This document shows, piece after piece, positions 28,201-35,025 of a stretch of DNA of 64,000 nucleotides. A model generated the notes under the pieces. That model searched no databases. It worked only from the letters and a program-made list of their open reading frames with translations, and was not told the origin of the DNA. Within the stretch, counting starts at the first letter, position 1. Every line of letters begins with the position of its first letter. Source of the stretch: Streptomyces sp. NBC_00620 (lineage in GTDB: Bacteria > Actinomycetota > Actinomycetes > Streptomycetales > Streptomycetaceae); the NCBI RefSeq assembly GCF_026341825.1, contig NZ_JAPENY010000002.1:620001-684000 (forward strand), written 5' to 3'. The position numbers and the translations under genes are program-made.

Positions 28201-29213
28201 TCGGTCTCGGAGAGCCACTTGCCGGTGGCCTTCTCCCGCAGGTCCCACTCCAGGCCGAAGGTCAGCCGCTTGTCGAGCGGGTCGATGAGGACCGGCGCCT
28301 TGAGCTGCGCGTCGAAGGTGACGGAGCCGCCCGGCGGGACGTCCTGGGGGAGCGGGGTGGCGTCCTTGTTGAGGAGGCTGGTGACGTCCTTGCCGTCCAG
28401 CGTCCAGCGGTACGACAGGACGCGCTCGCCCTTCTTCCACACCGTGCCGGTGGTGTTGGTGAGCGTCGCCTCGACGGTGGAGGTCTCGCCCGGGACGACC
28501 CGCGTCGGCGTGTACGGCAGGAAGTAGGTCTCGGCCTCGGGCGCGGCGAGCAGTTTCCCGCCCTGGGCGACCTGCCCGACGGCAGGCAGCTCAACCGCGC
28601 GGACCGGGCTGGTCAGCAGCTCTCCGCCCTTGGTGTGCACGGCGACGAGGTAGTGGTACGTCCTGCCCTCGTCGCCGACCGGCGCGGGGGAGGCGGAACG
28701 GTCGGCGAAGGTCCGGGTGTCGCGGTCGACCGGGGCGAGAAGCGTCTCGGCGGTCGGCTTGAAGTCCTTCGTGGTGGAGCGGTGGACCTCGTACTCCAGA
28801 AGGTCGTTGCCCTGGTAGGGAGTCCAGACGAGGTCGGCACCGGTGGCGTGCGCCGTGCGGGGTTCCTCGATCCTCACGCCCTCGGCCTCGCCCGCGACCG
28901 CCGGGCGGGCGGAGTCGGCGCCCCGGGTGCGGTCGAGGGCGATACCGGCGGGCTGTTCGCCCTTGAGCGGGTCCTCGTTCCTGTCGTCGCCGCGTTCACT
29001 GTTGGGACGCCAGCCGTCACGTGGATCGCTGGTGTCGGGGCCGGAAACGGCGGTGGGTCTCGCCTTGTCCTGGACCGAGGGGGCCGCCGGGGCGGCGGCC
29101 ACGATCATCGCCGACGCCACGACACCGATCACGGCGGTGCGGAGGCCGGAGCGGCGTAAGGGTCGGTGGAGGAAGGGGGCGAAGCGGATGCGGGTGCGGT
29201 CTGAGGTTGCCAT
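22251..29213 (-). CDS. Secreted RHS/YD-repeat polymorphic toxin with HINT and DddA/SCP1.201-like deaminase C-terminus
   Basis: A 2320-aa protein. Order: basic N-terminus and hydrophobic signal (about 25-45); beta-rich N-terminal region; long YD/RHS repeat shell (about 430-1830) interrupted by a golvesin-C/CBM-like beta domain (about 1275-1405, WQLNIPQNGDYTVYVRNP); RHS core motif (about 1828-1892, YNSYRFNGKRFDSTSGTYDM); hydrophobic pretoxin segment (about 1900-1970); Ala/Pro linker (about 1984-2038); HINT autoprocessing domain (about 2039-2189, SFTPGTQVLMADGTTKAIED to PVLVHN); toxin (2190-2320). The toxin shows deaminase zinc motifs HLE (H2257, E2259) and C2284-GG-C2287, with LLP-type ALPTMLPSGATLTVI, as in SCP1.201/DddA deaminases. 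AAGGAG lies 8 nt before the ATG. Target (DNA, RNA or nucleotide) is inferred from family only. Confidence 0.9.
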   Translation of the reverse strand: MATSDRTRIRFAPFLHRPLRRSGLRTAVIGVVASAMIVAAAPAAPSVQDKARPTAVSGPDTSDPRDGWRPNSERGDDRNEDPLKGEQPAGIALDRTRGADSARPAVAGEAEGVRIEEPRTAHATGADLVWTPYQGNDLLEYEVHRSTTKDFKPTAETLLAPVDRDTRTFADRSASPAPVGDEGRTYHYLVAVHTKGGELLTSPVRAVELPAVGQVAQGGKLLAAPEAETYFLPYTPTRVVPGETSTVEATLTNTTGTVWKKGERVLSYRWTLDGKDVTSLLNKDATPLPQDVPPGGSVTFDAQLKAPVLIDPLDKRLTFGLEWDLREKATGKWLSETDGVPPSKHQVTAEYPTSDQLGLEDFYSYAGKNTGAGSALMSNLYAGNAVWSYNAFSNPSLGFSTFLRLSYNSQDASSTPAGPGWSLQASSPVRLGTPLDFHPSALLPARITMTDGDGTSHVFSKNKKGEWDSPSGVHFKVRQLEKSCLLHPHEREAWEFLRPDRTRFLFDCQGYPSAMVDKNGNRMEFTYEQRLLGQKLLKYVTDAEGRRTLTVDYWEKGEPYSYLDEDGELRTGDHLLNPFIIDKVRSVTDISGRRVDFTFTEKGLLGRLTDGAGANDKLRKEFGFTYGKELDHPGIKLVQVTDPLGHATELDYVGPHDDKDQLPYLGYTKSIKDRLGGLTGYRYADPDGHDGKAAQTVVTDAEGNPSTQLLDSYGRPVKLTNAERQTTRLAWDADNNVTRLEENNGAARTWKYDPKTGYPLEVRDAEAVKNDRPAATLTYATGENGYIADLTQRVSPEGRIWRFGHDAVGNPTSVTDPKGVTTEPEGDYTSTSTYDARGRLTAATDANEHTTRFEDYDPSGYPRTIVDALGNRTRTTYDVRGNVTELEEANGATTTQTYDLFGRPLENRIPKDQEAGDFLVTPAPVYDRNDNTVEFTSPNGASSTSRFDAADQQVELVQPGDEAGDPLRRTTYTFDKVGNQLTSTQPKGTLTEDPDDYTTKITYNEIYQRIATEDAAGHRATAAYDGVGDLVEVVDARKAESQDPDDYTSRFRYDLDHRLLETTDATGNSTTSTYDWDGLTTATTDADGNRAELVLDARAALVEARTPHEKNGADTVLRTTRFEYDEAGNQTRVITPRGVETGADPEDFAAETVYDELNRVKETLTPYDPDDERYNKPDRTIYQYDEVGRPVKVSAPPSEGQSVRNESRYSYFDTGWIRTSTDAFDIKSTYEYNELGQQIQNTLTSAGGSVSRTLNSAFYPSGALKSRSDNGVPVGLQVALVDNSDVNNTATQGTWDEVTAEGSYGFNAQTHAAGSGESRFVWQLNIPQNGDYTVYVRNPKVEGAAKDATYEIKHKDGTEEKTLDQTELPGEWRSLGKYTFEENAGQAVTLTDKATGVVVADAVRLVRDNSGDTDNENKDFSYRYDANGNQTEITDRSPGVEVDRYTLGYDGINQLTKVVEHDGDSVRNTAELTYDANGNTLTTTHDLTWSKLEYDALDRVERITNAASPTAGDQQVTGLEYTSRGELAEETKPNGNVLTVDYYLDGATKRTSEKKSDGTVVAEHALTYNANGHKLEDVLKVMDADDHGDTVDNTYAYGYDPQDRIAKVTKTGDDEATEEYRHDAAGNVIRQTVDDTTTTHRYDRNRLLTSTEDGASSTYNYDPLGRLDTVSFGGESIQKYRYDGFDRPASITAGSGDAAKTTRMTYDAFDRTVKESQGSGDDAKTTLFTYLGITSLSLREEVSDESVTSFQYASWGQKLTQIKDEEDKDPETTQYAYHPHGDVEALTDKDGNTKATYGYTAYGKNDNAQFTGADKPGSGGEEPYNSYRFNGKRFDSTSGTYDMGFRTYDPGLNRFLTRDMYGGALADMGLTTDPFTGNRYAFAGGNPVSFVEIDGHLFGMSWSDIGHLALDVVGLIPAVGEIADLANCGWYAAEGNYVDAGLSCASAIPFAGYGASAAKAVKYGDEVIDAVDAANDVRRTADNALPPAGAAPPAGAAPPANAAPPANAAPAPAPANPVPAPAPAPPKVPEQPPSSGASCKVRNSFTPGTQVLMADGTTKAIEDILVGDRVAASDVETDDTRSRAVTATITGKGAKQLVTLTVDTDGRAGDATSTITATDGHPFWLPDVGRWVDAGDLKPGQWLSTGSGSWIQITAVDPWSAKATVHNLTVAGVHTYYVVAGGSPVLVHNGCGPDDLEEGLQQAADAANQFANPGGMTGALHLPGWNGPIPVSSGSRNLSPSYAGNLPPGATGQNFHHLEAQAAGAMRAQGATEARLFISGNYVCGGCTAALPTMLPSGATLTVIFRDAGGAIRQLPFLGR

Positions 29214-29595
29214 GTGGTGGGCTCCTTGTCCCCGTGGGCACAGCGGACGCACAGGAATCGCCAAGCGCACCTGTCCTATCAGGCTTCTCCAAAAGCTTGT
29301 CAAGGGCATGCAAAATGGAAAGGTGAGTTCCGGACTGTGAACGATGTTGACGGGGCGTGACGTGTCAGCTCGCCGTCTCGTTGAGCACTTTCACCCCGCG
29401 CGCTGGGTGGTGAACGGCGCGCCGCTCGATATGGGGGTGTGGGGGTGGCGTCGTGGAACATCCGTGCCTGGGGATTCGAATGCATGCACCAAAAAGCCAC
29501 GTTGGAGTGAAGTCACGCAGGATCGCTCACGGTTCACTCGCTGTGCGTAATCCTGACCGGGTCCCAAGCATGTCTCTTACGAGGGGTCCCCCACC
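29214..29595. other. Intergenic region between divergent RHS toxin and LAETG protein genes
   Basis: 382 bp with no convincing gene. It must contain both divergent promoters, since neither gene has an upstream partner. It includes a small palindrome TGACGTGTCA near 29358 and a spaced CAGGAT...ATCCTG pair near 29519-29554. I cannot assign promoter boxes. Confidence 0.4.
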
Positions 29596-30498
29596 TTGAA
29601 CGGCAACAACTTCCGCATGCCCGCACGCCGGTTCGTCACCGTCGCCGCCGCAACGGCTCTGGCCGCAGGCCCCGCCGCGCTCGCCGGCGCGGGGTCCGCG
29701 CACGCGACCGACGACACCGGCGAGCAGGGCAGCGCGAGCGCCGTCGTGCTGCGCACCGGGCTCGACGTGTCCCTGCTCAACAAGACGGTGAACGTTCCGC
29801 TCACCGTCTCCCTCAACGAGGTGCGGGCGCCGCAGAGCTCCGAAAAGACCGCGCTCACCGCCCGGTTGGAGGGCGTCGACGGCGGGCAGCCGTTCAGTGT
29901 GCTGGGTGCGGAGGTCGCTGCCGCGAAGGCGACGGTGTCCGCTCGGAAGGCCGAGGGGTACACGAACCTCGCCCATGCGAAGGTCCATGTTCCCGGGCTT
30001 CCGCTGCTCTCCCTCATCGAGGTCGAGTCGGTCACGTCCCGGGCGACCTGTGAGGCGGGCGAGAAGCCCGTGGCCACGTCGAATCTGCTGGGCGGGGTCA
30101 CTGTCCTCGGCAAGAAGGTGACGCTGTCCGCCGGTGGGCCGACCGTGGTGGAGGTGCCCGGGGTCGGCTCTGTTCGCCTCGACCTCTCCAAGACGTCGAC
30201 CACGTCCCGTACGGCGGCCGCGTCCGCGCTCGAACTCAAGGTGTCCATCAACCCGTTGAAGCTGAATGTGGCCGAGGTGGAGGGGACGGTGACTCTGGCG
30301 GGGGCGACGTGTGAGGCGCCGGTCGTGTCGTCCGACGACGCCCCGGTGGCGGACGTGAAGCCGCAGGGGGCGCCTGCGGAGGCGGGGCTTGCGGAGACGG
30401 GAGGTGGGGCGATGACGCCGTATGTGGTGGGTGGGGCGGTTGTGTTGCTTGCGGTGGGTGGGGGAGCGGTGGCTTTGGGGCGGCGTAGTCGGGGGTGA
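29596..30498 (+). CDS. LAETG-anchored surface protein, SCO1860 family
   Basis: A 300-aa cell-wall protein. N-terminal signal peptide (about residues 10-37, ending GSAHA), a Ser/Thr/Val-rich beta domain with two cysteines, then the sortase motif LAETG at 265-269 followed by a hydrophobic segment and RRSRG, as for class E sortase substrates in Streptomyces. The start is TTG at 29596, supported by GAGGGG 9 nt upstream and by the signal peptide. The family name (SCO1860-like) is recalled. It is divergent from the RHS toxin; no functional link is shown. Confidence 0.85.
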   Translation: MNGNNFRMPARRFVTVAAATALAAGPAALAGAGSAHATDDTGEQGSASAVVLRTGLDVSLLNKTVNVPLTVSLNEVRAPQSSEKTALTARLEGVDGGQPFSVLGAEVAAAKATVSARKAEGYTNLAHAKVHVPGLPLLSLIEVESVTSRATCEAGEKPVATSNLLGGVTVLGKKVTLSAGGPTVVEVPGVGSVRLDLSKTSTTSRTAAASALELKVSINPLKLNVAEVEGTVTLAGATCEAPVVSSDDAPVADVKPQGAPAEAGLAETGGGAMTPYVVGGAVVLLAVGGGAVALGRRSRG

Positions 30499-30511
30499 GG
30501 GAGGGTTTTTT

Positions 30512-30657
30512 CGCCCCCTCCGCCCCTACCCGTCCCATGCTTCCGGGCTACGCCCGGTGTCAGCCCGTCCGGCGTTTGAGGACGAGCGCGTCAGCGCGAT
30601 ACGGGGGTCTGGGGGCGGAGCCCCCAGGGGACGGGACGGGTAGGGGCGGAGGGGGCG
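30512..30657. repeat. Streptomyces 3'-end repeat, copy R3, with 25-bp terminal inverted repeats
   Basis: The outer ends are perfect inverted repeats of 25 bp (CGCCCCCTCCGCCCCTACCC... and its complement). Between them are a small hairpin (CCGGGCTACGCCCGG) and the CCGTCCGGCGTTTGAGGACG / GGGGGCGGAGCCCCC modules. It sits between convergent genes and ends 13 bp from the cobC stop codon. Confidence 0.88.
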
Positions 30658-30670
30658 AGCAAACACCACC

Positions 30671-31771
30671 TCAACCCCCAACCACCGTCACCGCCCGATC
30701 CAGCGCCAGCAGAAACCCATTCACAGTCACCCGGTCCCGAACCGCCAGCCGGATCCACTCCTCACCCAGCCCGGGAAACGTGTCCCCCCGCCGCACGGCG
30801 AACCCGAGCCCCCGCAGCTGACGCCGCACAAGGGCAGCCCCACGAATCCGCACCAGCACGAACGGCCCCTCCGCAGGCTCCACCACCCACAACCCGTCCA
30901 CCTCGAACTCCTTGAGCCCAGCCACCAGATGGGCCCGATCCGCCGCAACCCGGTGGGCAGCGTGGGCGGCCTCCGCGAGCGCCCGGGAGGACACACACGC
31001 CGAGGCCGCCGCAAGCGCGGGCGTGGACACCGGCCACAACGGCTGGGCGCGCTCCAGCTCGACGATCGTCTCGGGGGCGGCGAGGACGTAGCCGATCCGC
31101 AGCCCGGCCAGCCCCCACGTCTTGGTGAGGCTGCGCAACACCACGAGCCCGGGCACATCCGTCCGCCCGGCAAGCGCCTCCCGCTCATCCGGCACGGCGT
31201 CCATGAACGCCTCGTCGACGACCAACGTCCGCCAGGGCCGGGCGAGTTCGGCGATCAGGCGAGCCGGATGCAGTACGGACGTCGGATTGGTCGGGTTCCC
31301 GATCACGACGAGATCCGCGTCCTCGGGAACGGCCGCAGGGTCGAGCCGGAACCCGTCCTCCGCGCGGAGCAGGACACGGTCGACGGAGTGCCCGGCGTCC
31401 CGAAGCGCCGCCTCCGGCTCGGTGAACTGAGGATGCACGACCACGGGCCGGCGCACCTTCAGAGCGCGCGCGAGCAGCACGAAGGCCTCGGCGGCACCCG
31501 CGGTGAGCAGCACCCGCTCGACGGGCAGCCCGTGCCGCGCAGCCACCGCGGCCCGCGCCTCCCGCCCGTCGGGGTAGGCCGCGAGCCCGGTCAGCGAGGC
31601 GGCGATCCGCTCGCGCAGCCACTCGGGGGGCGTGTCGGCGCGGACGTTCACGGCGAGATCGACGAGCGCCGAACCGTCGTCGCGCACCTCGGCGTCCCCG
31701 TGGTGCCGCAGATCGTGTGCGTCGCCGTCGGACGCGCCCTCAGTGTGCGTGGGAGTGTGCATGGCCGCCAT
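30671..31771 (-). CDS. cobC: L-threonine-O-3-phosphate decarboxylase-like PLP enzyme (CobC, Rv2231c type)
   Basis: A 366-aa class I/II aminotransferase-fold protein thought to supply the aminopropanol arm of cobalamin. PLP features: TAGAAEAFVLLARAL, NPTNPTSVLHP, VVDEAFMDAVP, and the Schiff-base Lys in VLRSLTKTWGLAGLRIGY. The start is ambiguous: GTG at 31801, ATG at 31771 or ATG at 31762 all overlap the 3' end of cbiX, and none has a clear SD. Last gene of the left cob operon; repeat R3 follows its stop. Confidence 0.85.
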   Translation of the reverse strand: MAAMHTPTHTEGASDGDAHDLRHHGDAEVRDDGSALVDLAVNVRADTPPEWLRERIAASLTGLAAYPDGREARAAVAARHGLPVERVLLTAGAAEAFVLLARALKVRRPVVVHPQFTEPEAALRDAGHSVDRVLLRAEDGFRLDPAAVPEDADLVVIGNPTNPTSVLHPARLIAELARPWRTLVVDEAFMDAVPDEREALAGRTDVPGLVVLRSLTKTWGLAGLRIGYVLAAPETIVELERAQPLWPVSTPALAAASACVSSRALAEAAHAAHRVAADRAHLVAGLKEFEVDGLWVVEPAEGPFVLVRIRGAALVRRQLRGLGFAVRRGDTFPGLGEEWIRLAVRDRVTVNGFLLALDRAVTVVGG

Positions 31772-32675
31772 GGTGGTGTCCGTGGTGTCCTTGGTGGTCA
31801 CCGTCGTCGTCGGGGTGGAAGTGCGGTTGCTGGGGCAGACCGACCTTGTCCTCGAAGCCGGGCAGGGCGATGCGGTAGACGCAGGAGTCGCAGTTCATCC
31901 GCAGGTCGCCCCGCACGGCCTCGCGGTAACGCTCCATGACCAGGTCGAGCAACTCCGGCTCGGGACCGATGACATCGGCGGAGCGCACCTCGACCTCCGG
32001 ATGCGCGGCCGCCCAGCCCTCGGTCTGCTGGCGCACCCGCTCGGGCAGGATGCCGGTGAAGAGGAAGTAGGGGAGTACGACGATCCGGCGCGCGCCCAGC
32101 TTCACACAGCGGTCGAGACCGGACGGCACATCGGGCGCGGCCAGCGACACGAACGCCGTCTCGACGCCCGCGTAACCCCGGCCCTCCCACAGCAGCCGCG
32201 CCGCCTTGAGCACCTCGGCGTTGGCGTCCGGGTCGGTGGAACCGCGCCCCACCAGCAGGACGGTCACATCAGAGCGGTCCTGGGGCGTACGGGAAGTGGA
32301 GCCGAGGGCCTCGTCGAGGCGCCGCTCGAGGACGGCGAGGAGCGCCGGGTGCGGGCCCAGCGGACGCCCGTAGGTGTACGAGATCCCGGGGTGCCGCTCC
32401 TTCTCACGGGCCAGCGCCGCCGGGATGTCCCCCTTGGCGTGCCCGGCGGACACCAGCATCAGCGGAACGGCGGCGAAACGCCGTACCCCCTGCTCGACCA
32501 GTTCGGCCACGGCGTCACCCAGCGGCGGCGGGGACAGCTCGATGAACCCGCCCGCGACGGGCAGTTCGGGGTGCCGGCGCCCCAACTCCCGTACGAAGTC
32601 ACGGAAGGCCTCGGCTCCGGCCTCATCCCGGGTGCCGTGTCCGGCGATCAGCAGGGCGGGGGACGGGGTGGTCAC
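31740..32675 (-). CDS. cbiX: Sirohydrochlorin cobaltochelatase, long CbiX type with His-rich tail
   Basis: A 311-aa chelatase, two tandem CbiX repeats (LLIAGHGTRDEAGAEAF; VLLVGRGSTDPDANAEV). C262-DS-C265 (MNCDSCVYR) lies before a tail with about 11 His in the last 27 residues, which likely binds Co(II). The family also includes chelatases for siroheme; the His tail and cob context favour cobalt. The GTG start has GGAG 5 nt upstream and overlaps the cobH stop (GTGA). Its 3' end overlaps cobC, so one stretch encodes the His tail and, in another frame, the Thr/His-rich CobC N-terminus. Confidence 0.9.
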   Translation of the reverse strand: MTTPSPALLIAGHGTRDEAGAEAFRDFVRELGRRHPELPVAGGFIELSPPPLGDAVAELVEQGVRRFAAVPLMLVSAGHAKGDIPAALAREKERHPGISYTYGRPLGPHPALLAVLERRLDEALGSTSRTPQDRSDVTVLLVGRGSTDPDANAEVLKAARLLWEGRGYAGVETAFVSLAAPDVPSGLDRCVKLGARRIVVLPYFLFTGILPERVRQQTEGWAAAHPEVEVRSADVIGPEPELLDLVMERYREAVRGDLRMNCDSCVYRIALPGFEDKVGLPQQPHFHPDDDGDHQGHHGHHHGGHAHSHAH

Positions 32676-33292
32676 GATTTCTCCTTAGAGGGCTCGAAAG
32701 CCTTGGATACGGGGTGGTACAGGAGGGCGTTGAGCGCCGCCGCGGCGACTGCGGAGCCGCCCTTCTCGGACACGTTGCTGACCGCGGGCAGTCCGCTCTC
32801 GCGCAACGCGGCCTTGGACTCGGCCGCGCCGACGAAACCGACGGGCAGTCCGATGACGAGCGCCGGGTCGGCGTTCAGGGTCAGCAGCTCCTCCAGGGCG
32901 GTCGGCGCACAGCCGATCACCCAGAGGGCGCCGGGCCCGACGTCCTCGTACGCGAGCCGGATCGCGTGCGCCGAACGGGTCAGCCCCGGACCGGACTTGG
33001 CGTCCTTGAGCCGGCAGACGGTGTCGCGGCGGGTGATGCCCGCCGCGACCATCTCGACGTCGACGACGACGGGCGCACCGGCGTGCAGCGCGGCATGCGC
33101 CCGCTCCAGGGCGTGTTCGTCGGTGACGAGGTCCGCCGCGTAGTCGAGGTCGGCCGCGGAGTGGATGACCCGTTCCACGACCGCCCGCGTCAGCGGCGGG
33201 AAGTGCGAGGTGTCCAGGCGCGTGCGCAGCCGCCGGAAGGACTCCTGCTCGATGGGGTGCACCACACGTGTCACCCCGGTCGTAGCGCTCAC
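32672..33292 (-). CDS. cobH: Precorrin-8X methylmutase
   Basis: A 206-aa enzyme that moves the C-11 methyl to C-12, giving hydrogenobyrinate (or cobyrinate in the anaerobic route). Characteristic stretches: HPIEQESFRRLRTRLD, RVIHSAADLDYAADL, VDVEMVAAGITRR, VIGLPVGFVGAAESK. Standard length. Coupled to both neighbours by 4-bp overlaps. Confidence 0.95.
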   Translation of the reverse strand: MSATTGVTRVVHPIEQESFRRLRTRLDTSHFPPLTRAVVERVIHSAADLDYAADLVTDEHALERAHAALHAGAPVVVDVEMVAAGITRRDTVCRLKDAKSGPGLTRSAHAIRLAYEDVGPGALWVIGCAPTALEELLTLNADPALVIGLPVGFVGAAESKAALRESGLPAVSNVSEKGGSAVAAAALNALLYHPVSKAFEPSKEKS

Positions 33293-35025
33293 TTGGCCTC
33301 CTCCTGCCAGCGGTAGCCGCGCGGCGTCACCATGCGGCCGGCGATCTCACGGGTTGCCGTGTTGCCCACGGTCACCACGGTCATCATGTCCACCGTCGCC
33401 GGGTCGAGTCCCGAGAGGGAGGTGAGACGACTGGATTCGTCCGGCCGTGAAGCGTTCCGTACGACACCGACCGGCGTTGTCGGCTCCCGGTGCTCGCCGA
33501 GGATCGCCAGCGCCTTGGGAAGCTGCCAGTCCCGGCCCCGGCTGCGCGGGTTGTAGAACGTCACCACGATGTCGGCCTCGGCCGCCGCCCGTACCCGCCG
33601 CTCTATGACCTCCCACGGCGTGTGCAGATCGGAGAGGCTGATCGACACATGGTCGTGCCCGAGCGGCGCTCCCAGGATCGCCGCGGCCGCCAGTGCGGCC
33701 GTCACCCCGGGCACCCCGACCACGTCGATGTCGTCGGAGGCCTCGGCCAGCGCGGGCGACGCCATCGCGTACACCCCTGCGTCCCCGCTGCCGATCAGCG
33801 CGACGGCCTGCCCGCGCCGGGCCTCCGCGACCGCCGTACGCGCCCGCTCCTCCTCGGCGCCGAGCCCCGACTCCAGGACCCGGGTACCCGGCCGCAGCAG
33901 ATCGCGGATCTGGTCGACGTACTGGTCCAGCCCGACGAGCACGGACGCCCGCCGCAGCTCCGCCTTCGCACGCGGCGTCAGCAGATCACGCGCACCGGGC
34001 CCGAGCCCGACCACCGCGAGCCGGCCGCGCGCGACCCGGCGTACGACCGCACAGGTCGCCATCGCCGGCTGCCCGTCCGCCCGTACCGACTTCCGCTTGG
34101 GCACCAGGAGTTCACCCCCGCCCGCGAGCGCCGCAGCCTCCGCGACAGAGGGAGTACCGACGGCGGCGAGCGGCGCCTCGGACGGGTTCGGCACCTCGAC
34201 GCCCGCCAACTCCTCGGCGCCGTACGTCACCACGGGCACCCCGAACCGCTCGGCCGCCCCCACGATGCCCGGCTCCCCGGCCTTGGCATCGACGGTCGCG
34301 AACTCGGCAACGGACTTCGCCGACAACCCGGCGTCCCGCAGGGCATCTTGGACGAGCCCGAGGACTTCGTCGACGGGGGCACCCTTAGAAGCTCCGACCC
34401 CGACGACGAGGGACGGCGGACGGAGGACCACTTCATGGTCGGCGGGTTCAAGGACACGGTCGGTGAGGAAGATCCGGTACCGCTCGTCCCGCTGGGCGGG
34501 ACGGGAAGGCACAGCTTCCAGCGCCGGGCTCCCAATGTTCGACGGCAGCGCGGGGAGCGGCCACTGGAAGTCAGCCTCCAGAGCAATGGGCTCCCCGTCC
34601 AACATGGCCCGAGAAACCCCGGCGACATCCCCCTCCACCGGGAACCCGAGCGTATCCAGCCCAGGAATCCCCACCGCATCCGTCGCGGTAGTCACCACAG
34701 GCTCGGCCCCGAGCAACTCACCCACCTCGCGGGCGAGTTCATTCGCACCACCCCCGTGGCCCCCCACGAGGGACACGGCAAACCGCCCGCCCTCATCGAC
34801 GCACACGACCCCCGGGTCGGACGCCTTGTCGCTCAACAGCGGCGCGACAAGCCGCACAACCGCCCCCGTCGCAAGAAAACACACCACCTGGTCGCACTCG
34901 GCGAACGCCCGCCGAACGGCGTCCCCGACGGACCCGTCGTACACCCGCGCACGCGTGGGCCAGGCCGCGGCCAGCCGGTCACGGGCAGCCGCGCCCGCCG
35001 CTGTCGCGGAAATCAGGCCGATCAC
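33289..35025 (-). CDS. cobJ: CbiG-CobJ fusion: precorrin-3B C17-methyltransferase
   Basis: A 578-aa fusion. Residues 1-320 are CbiG-like (VVCFLATGAVVRLVAPLLSDK; VVGVGASKGAPVDEVLGLV), and 330-575 form an SAM-dependent tetrapyrrole methylase (LAVVGLGPGARDLLTPRAK; GVPGVTAALAAAAILGAPLGHD; VVTFYNPRSRGRDWQL). CbiG opens the delta-lactone and CobJ methylates C-17 with ring contraction. The GTG at 35025 has AAGGAG 7 nt upstream and overlaps the cobL stop. A CbiG domain in a cluster that also has CobN-type chelation genes is a mixed aerobic/anaerobic gene set. Confidence 0.93.
   Translation of the reverse strand: MIGLISATAAGAAARDRLAAAWPTRARVYDGSVGDAVRRAFAECDQVVCFLATGAVVRLVAPLLSDKASDPGVVCVDEGGRFAVSLVGGHGGGANELAREVGELLGAEPVVTTATDAVGIPGLDTLGFPVEGDVAGVSRAMLDGEPIALEADFQWPLPALPSNIGSPALEAVPSRPAQRDERYRIFLTDRVLEPADHEVVLRPPSLVVGVGASKGAPVDEVLGLVQDALRDAGLSAKSVAEFATVDAKAGEPGIVGAAERFGVPVVTYGAEELAGVEVPNPSEAPLAAVGTPSVAEAAALAGGGELLVPKRKSVRADGQPAMATCAVVRRVARGRLAVVGLGPGARDLLTPRAKAELRRASVLVGLDQYVDQIRDLLRPGTRVLESGLGAEEERARTAVAEARRGQAVALIGSGDAGVYAMASPALAEASDDIDVVGVPGVTAALAAAAILGAPLGHDHVSISLSDLHTPWEVIERRVRAAAEADIVVTFYNPRSRGRDWQLPKALAILGEHREPTTPVGVVRNASRPDESSRLTSLSGLDPATVDMMTVVTVGNTATREIAGRMVTPRGYRWQEEAK

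Noticed and set aside
25152..29159. 1335-codon open frame antisense to the RHS toxin
   Set aside because: High GC gives long antisense frames. It is low-complexity (Val/Arg/Gly/Leu-rich), has no motifs, and lies opposite an intact protein with clear domains.
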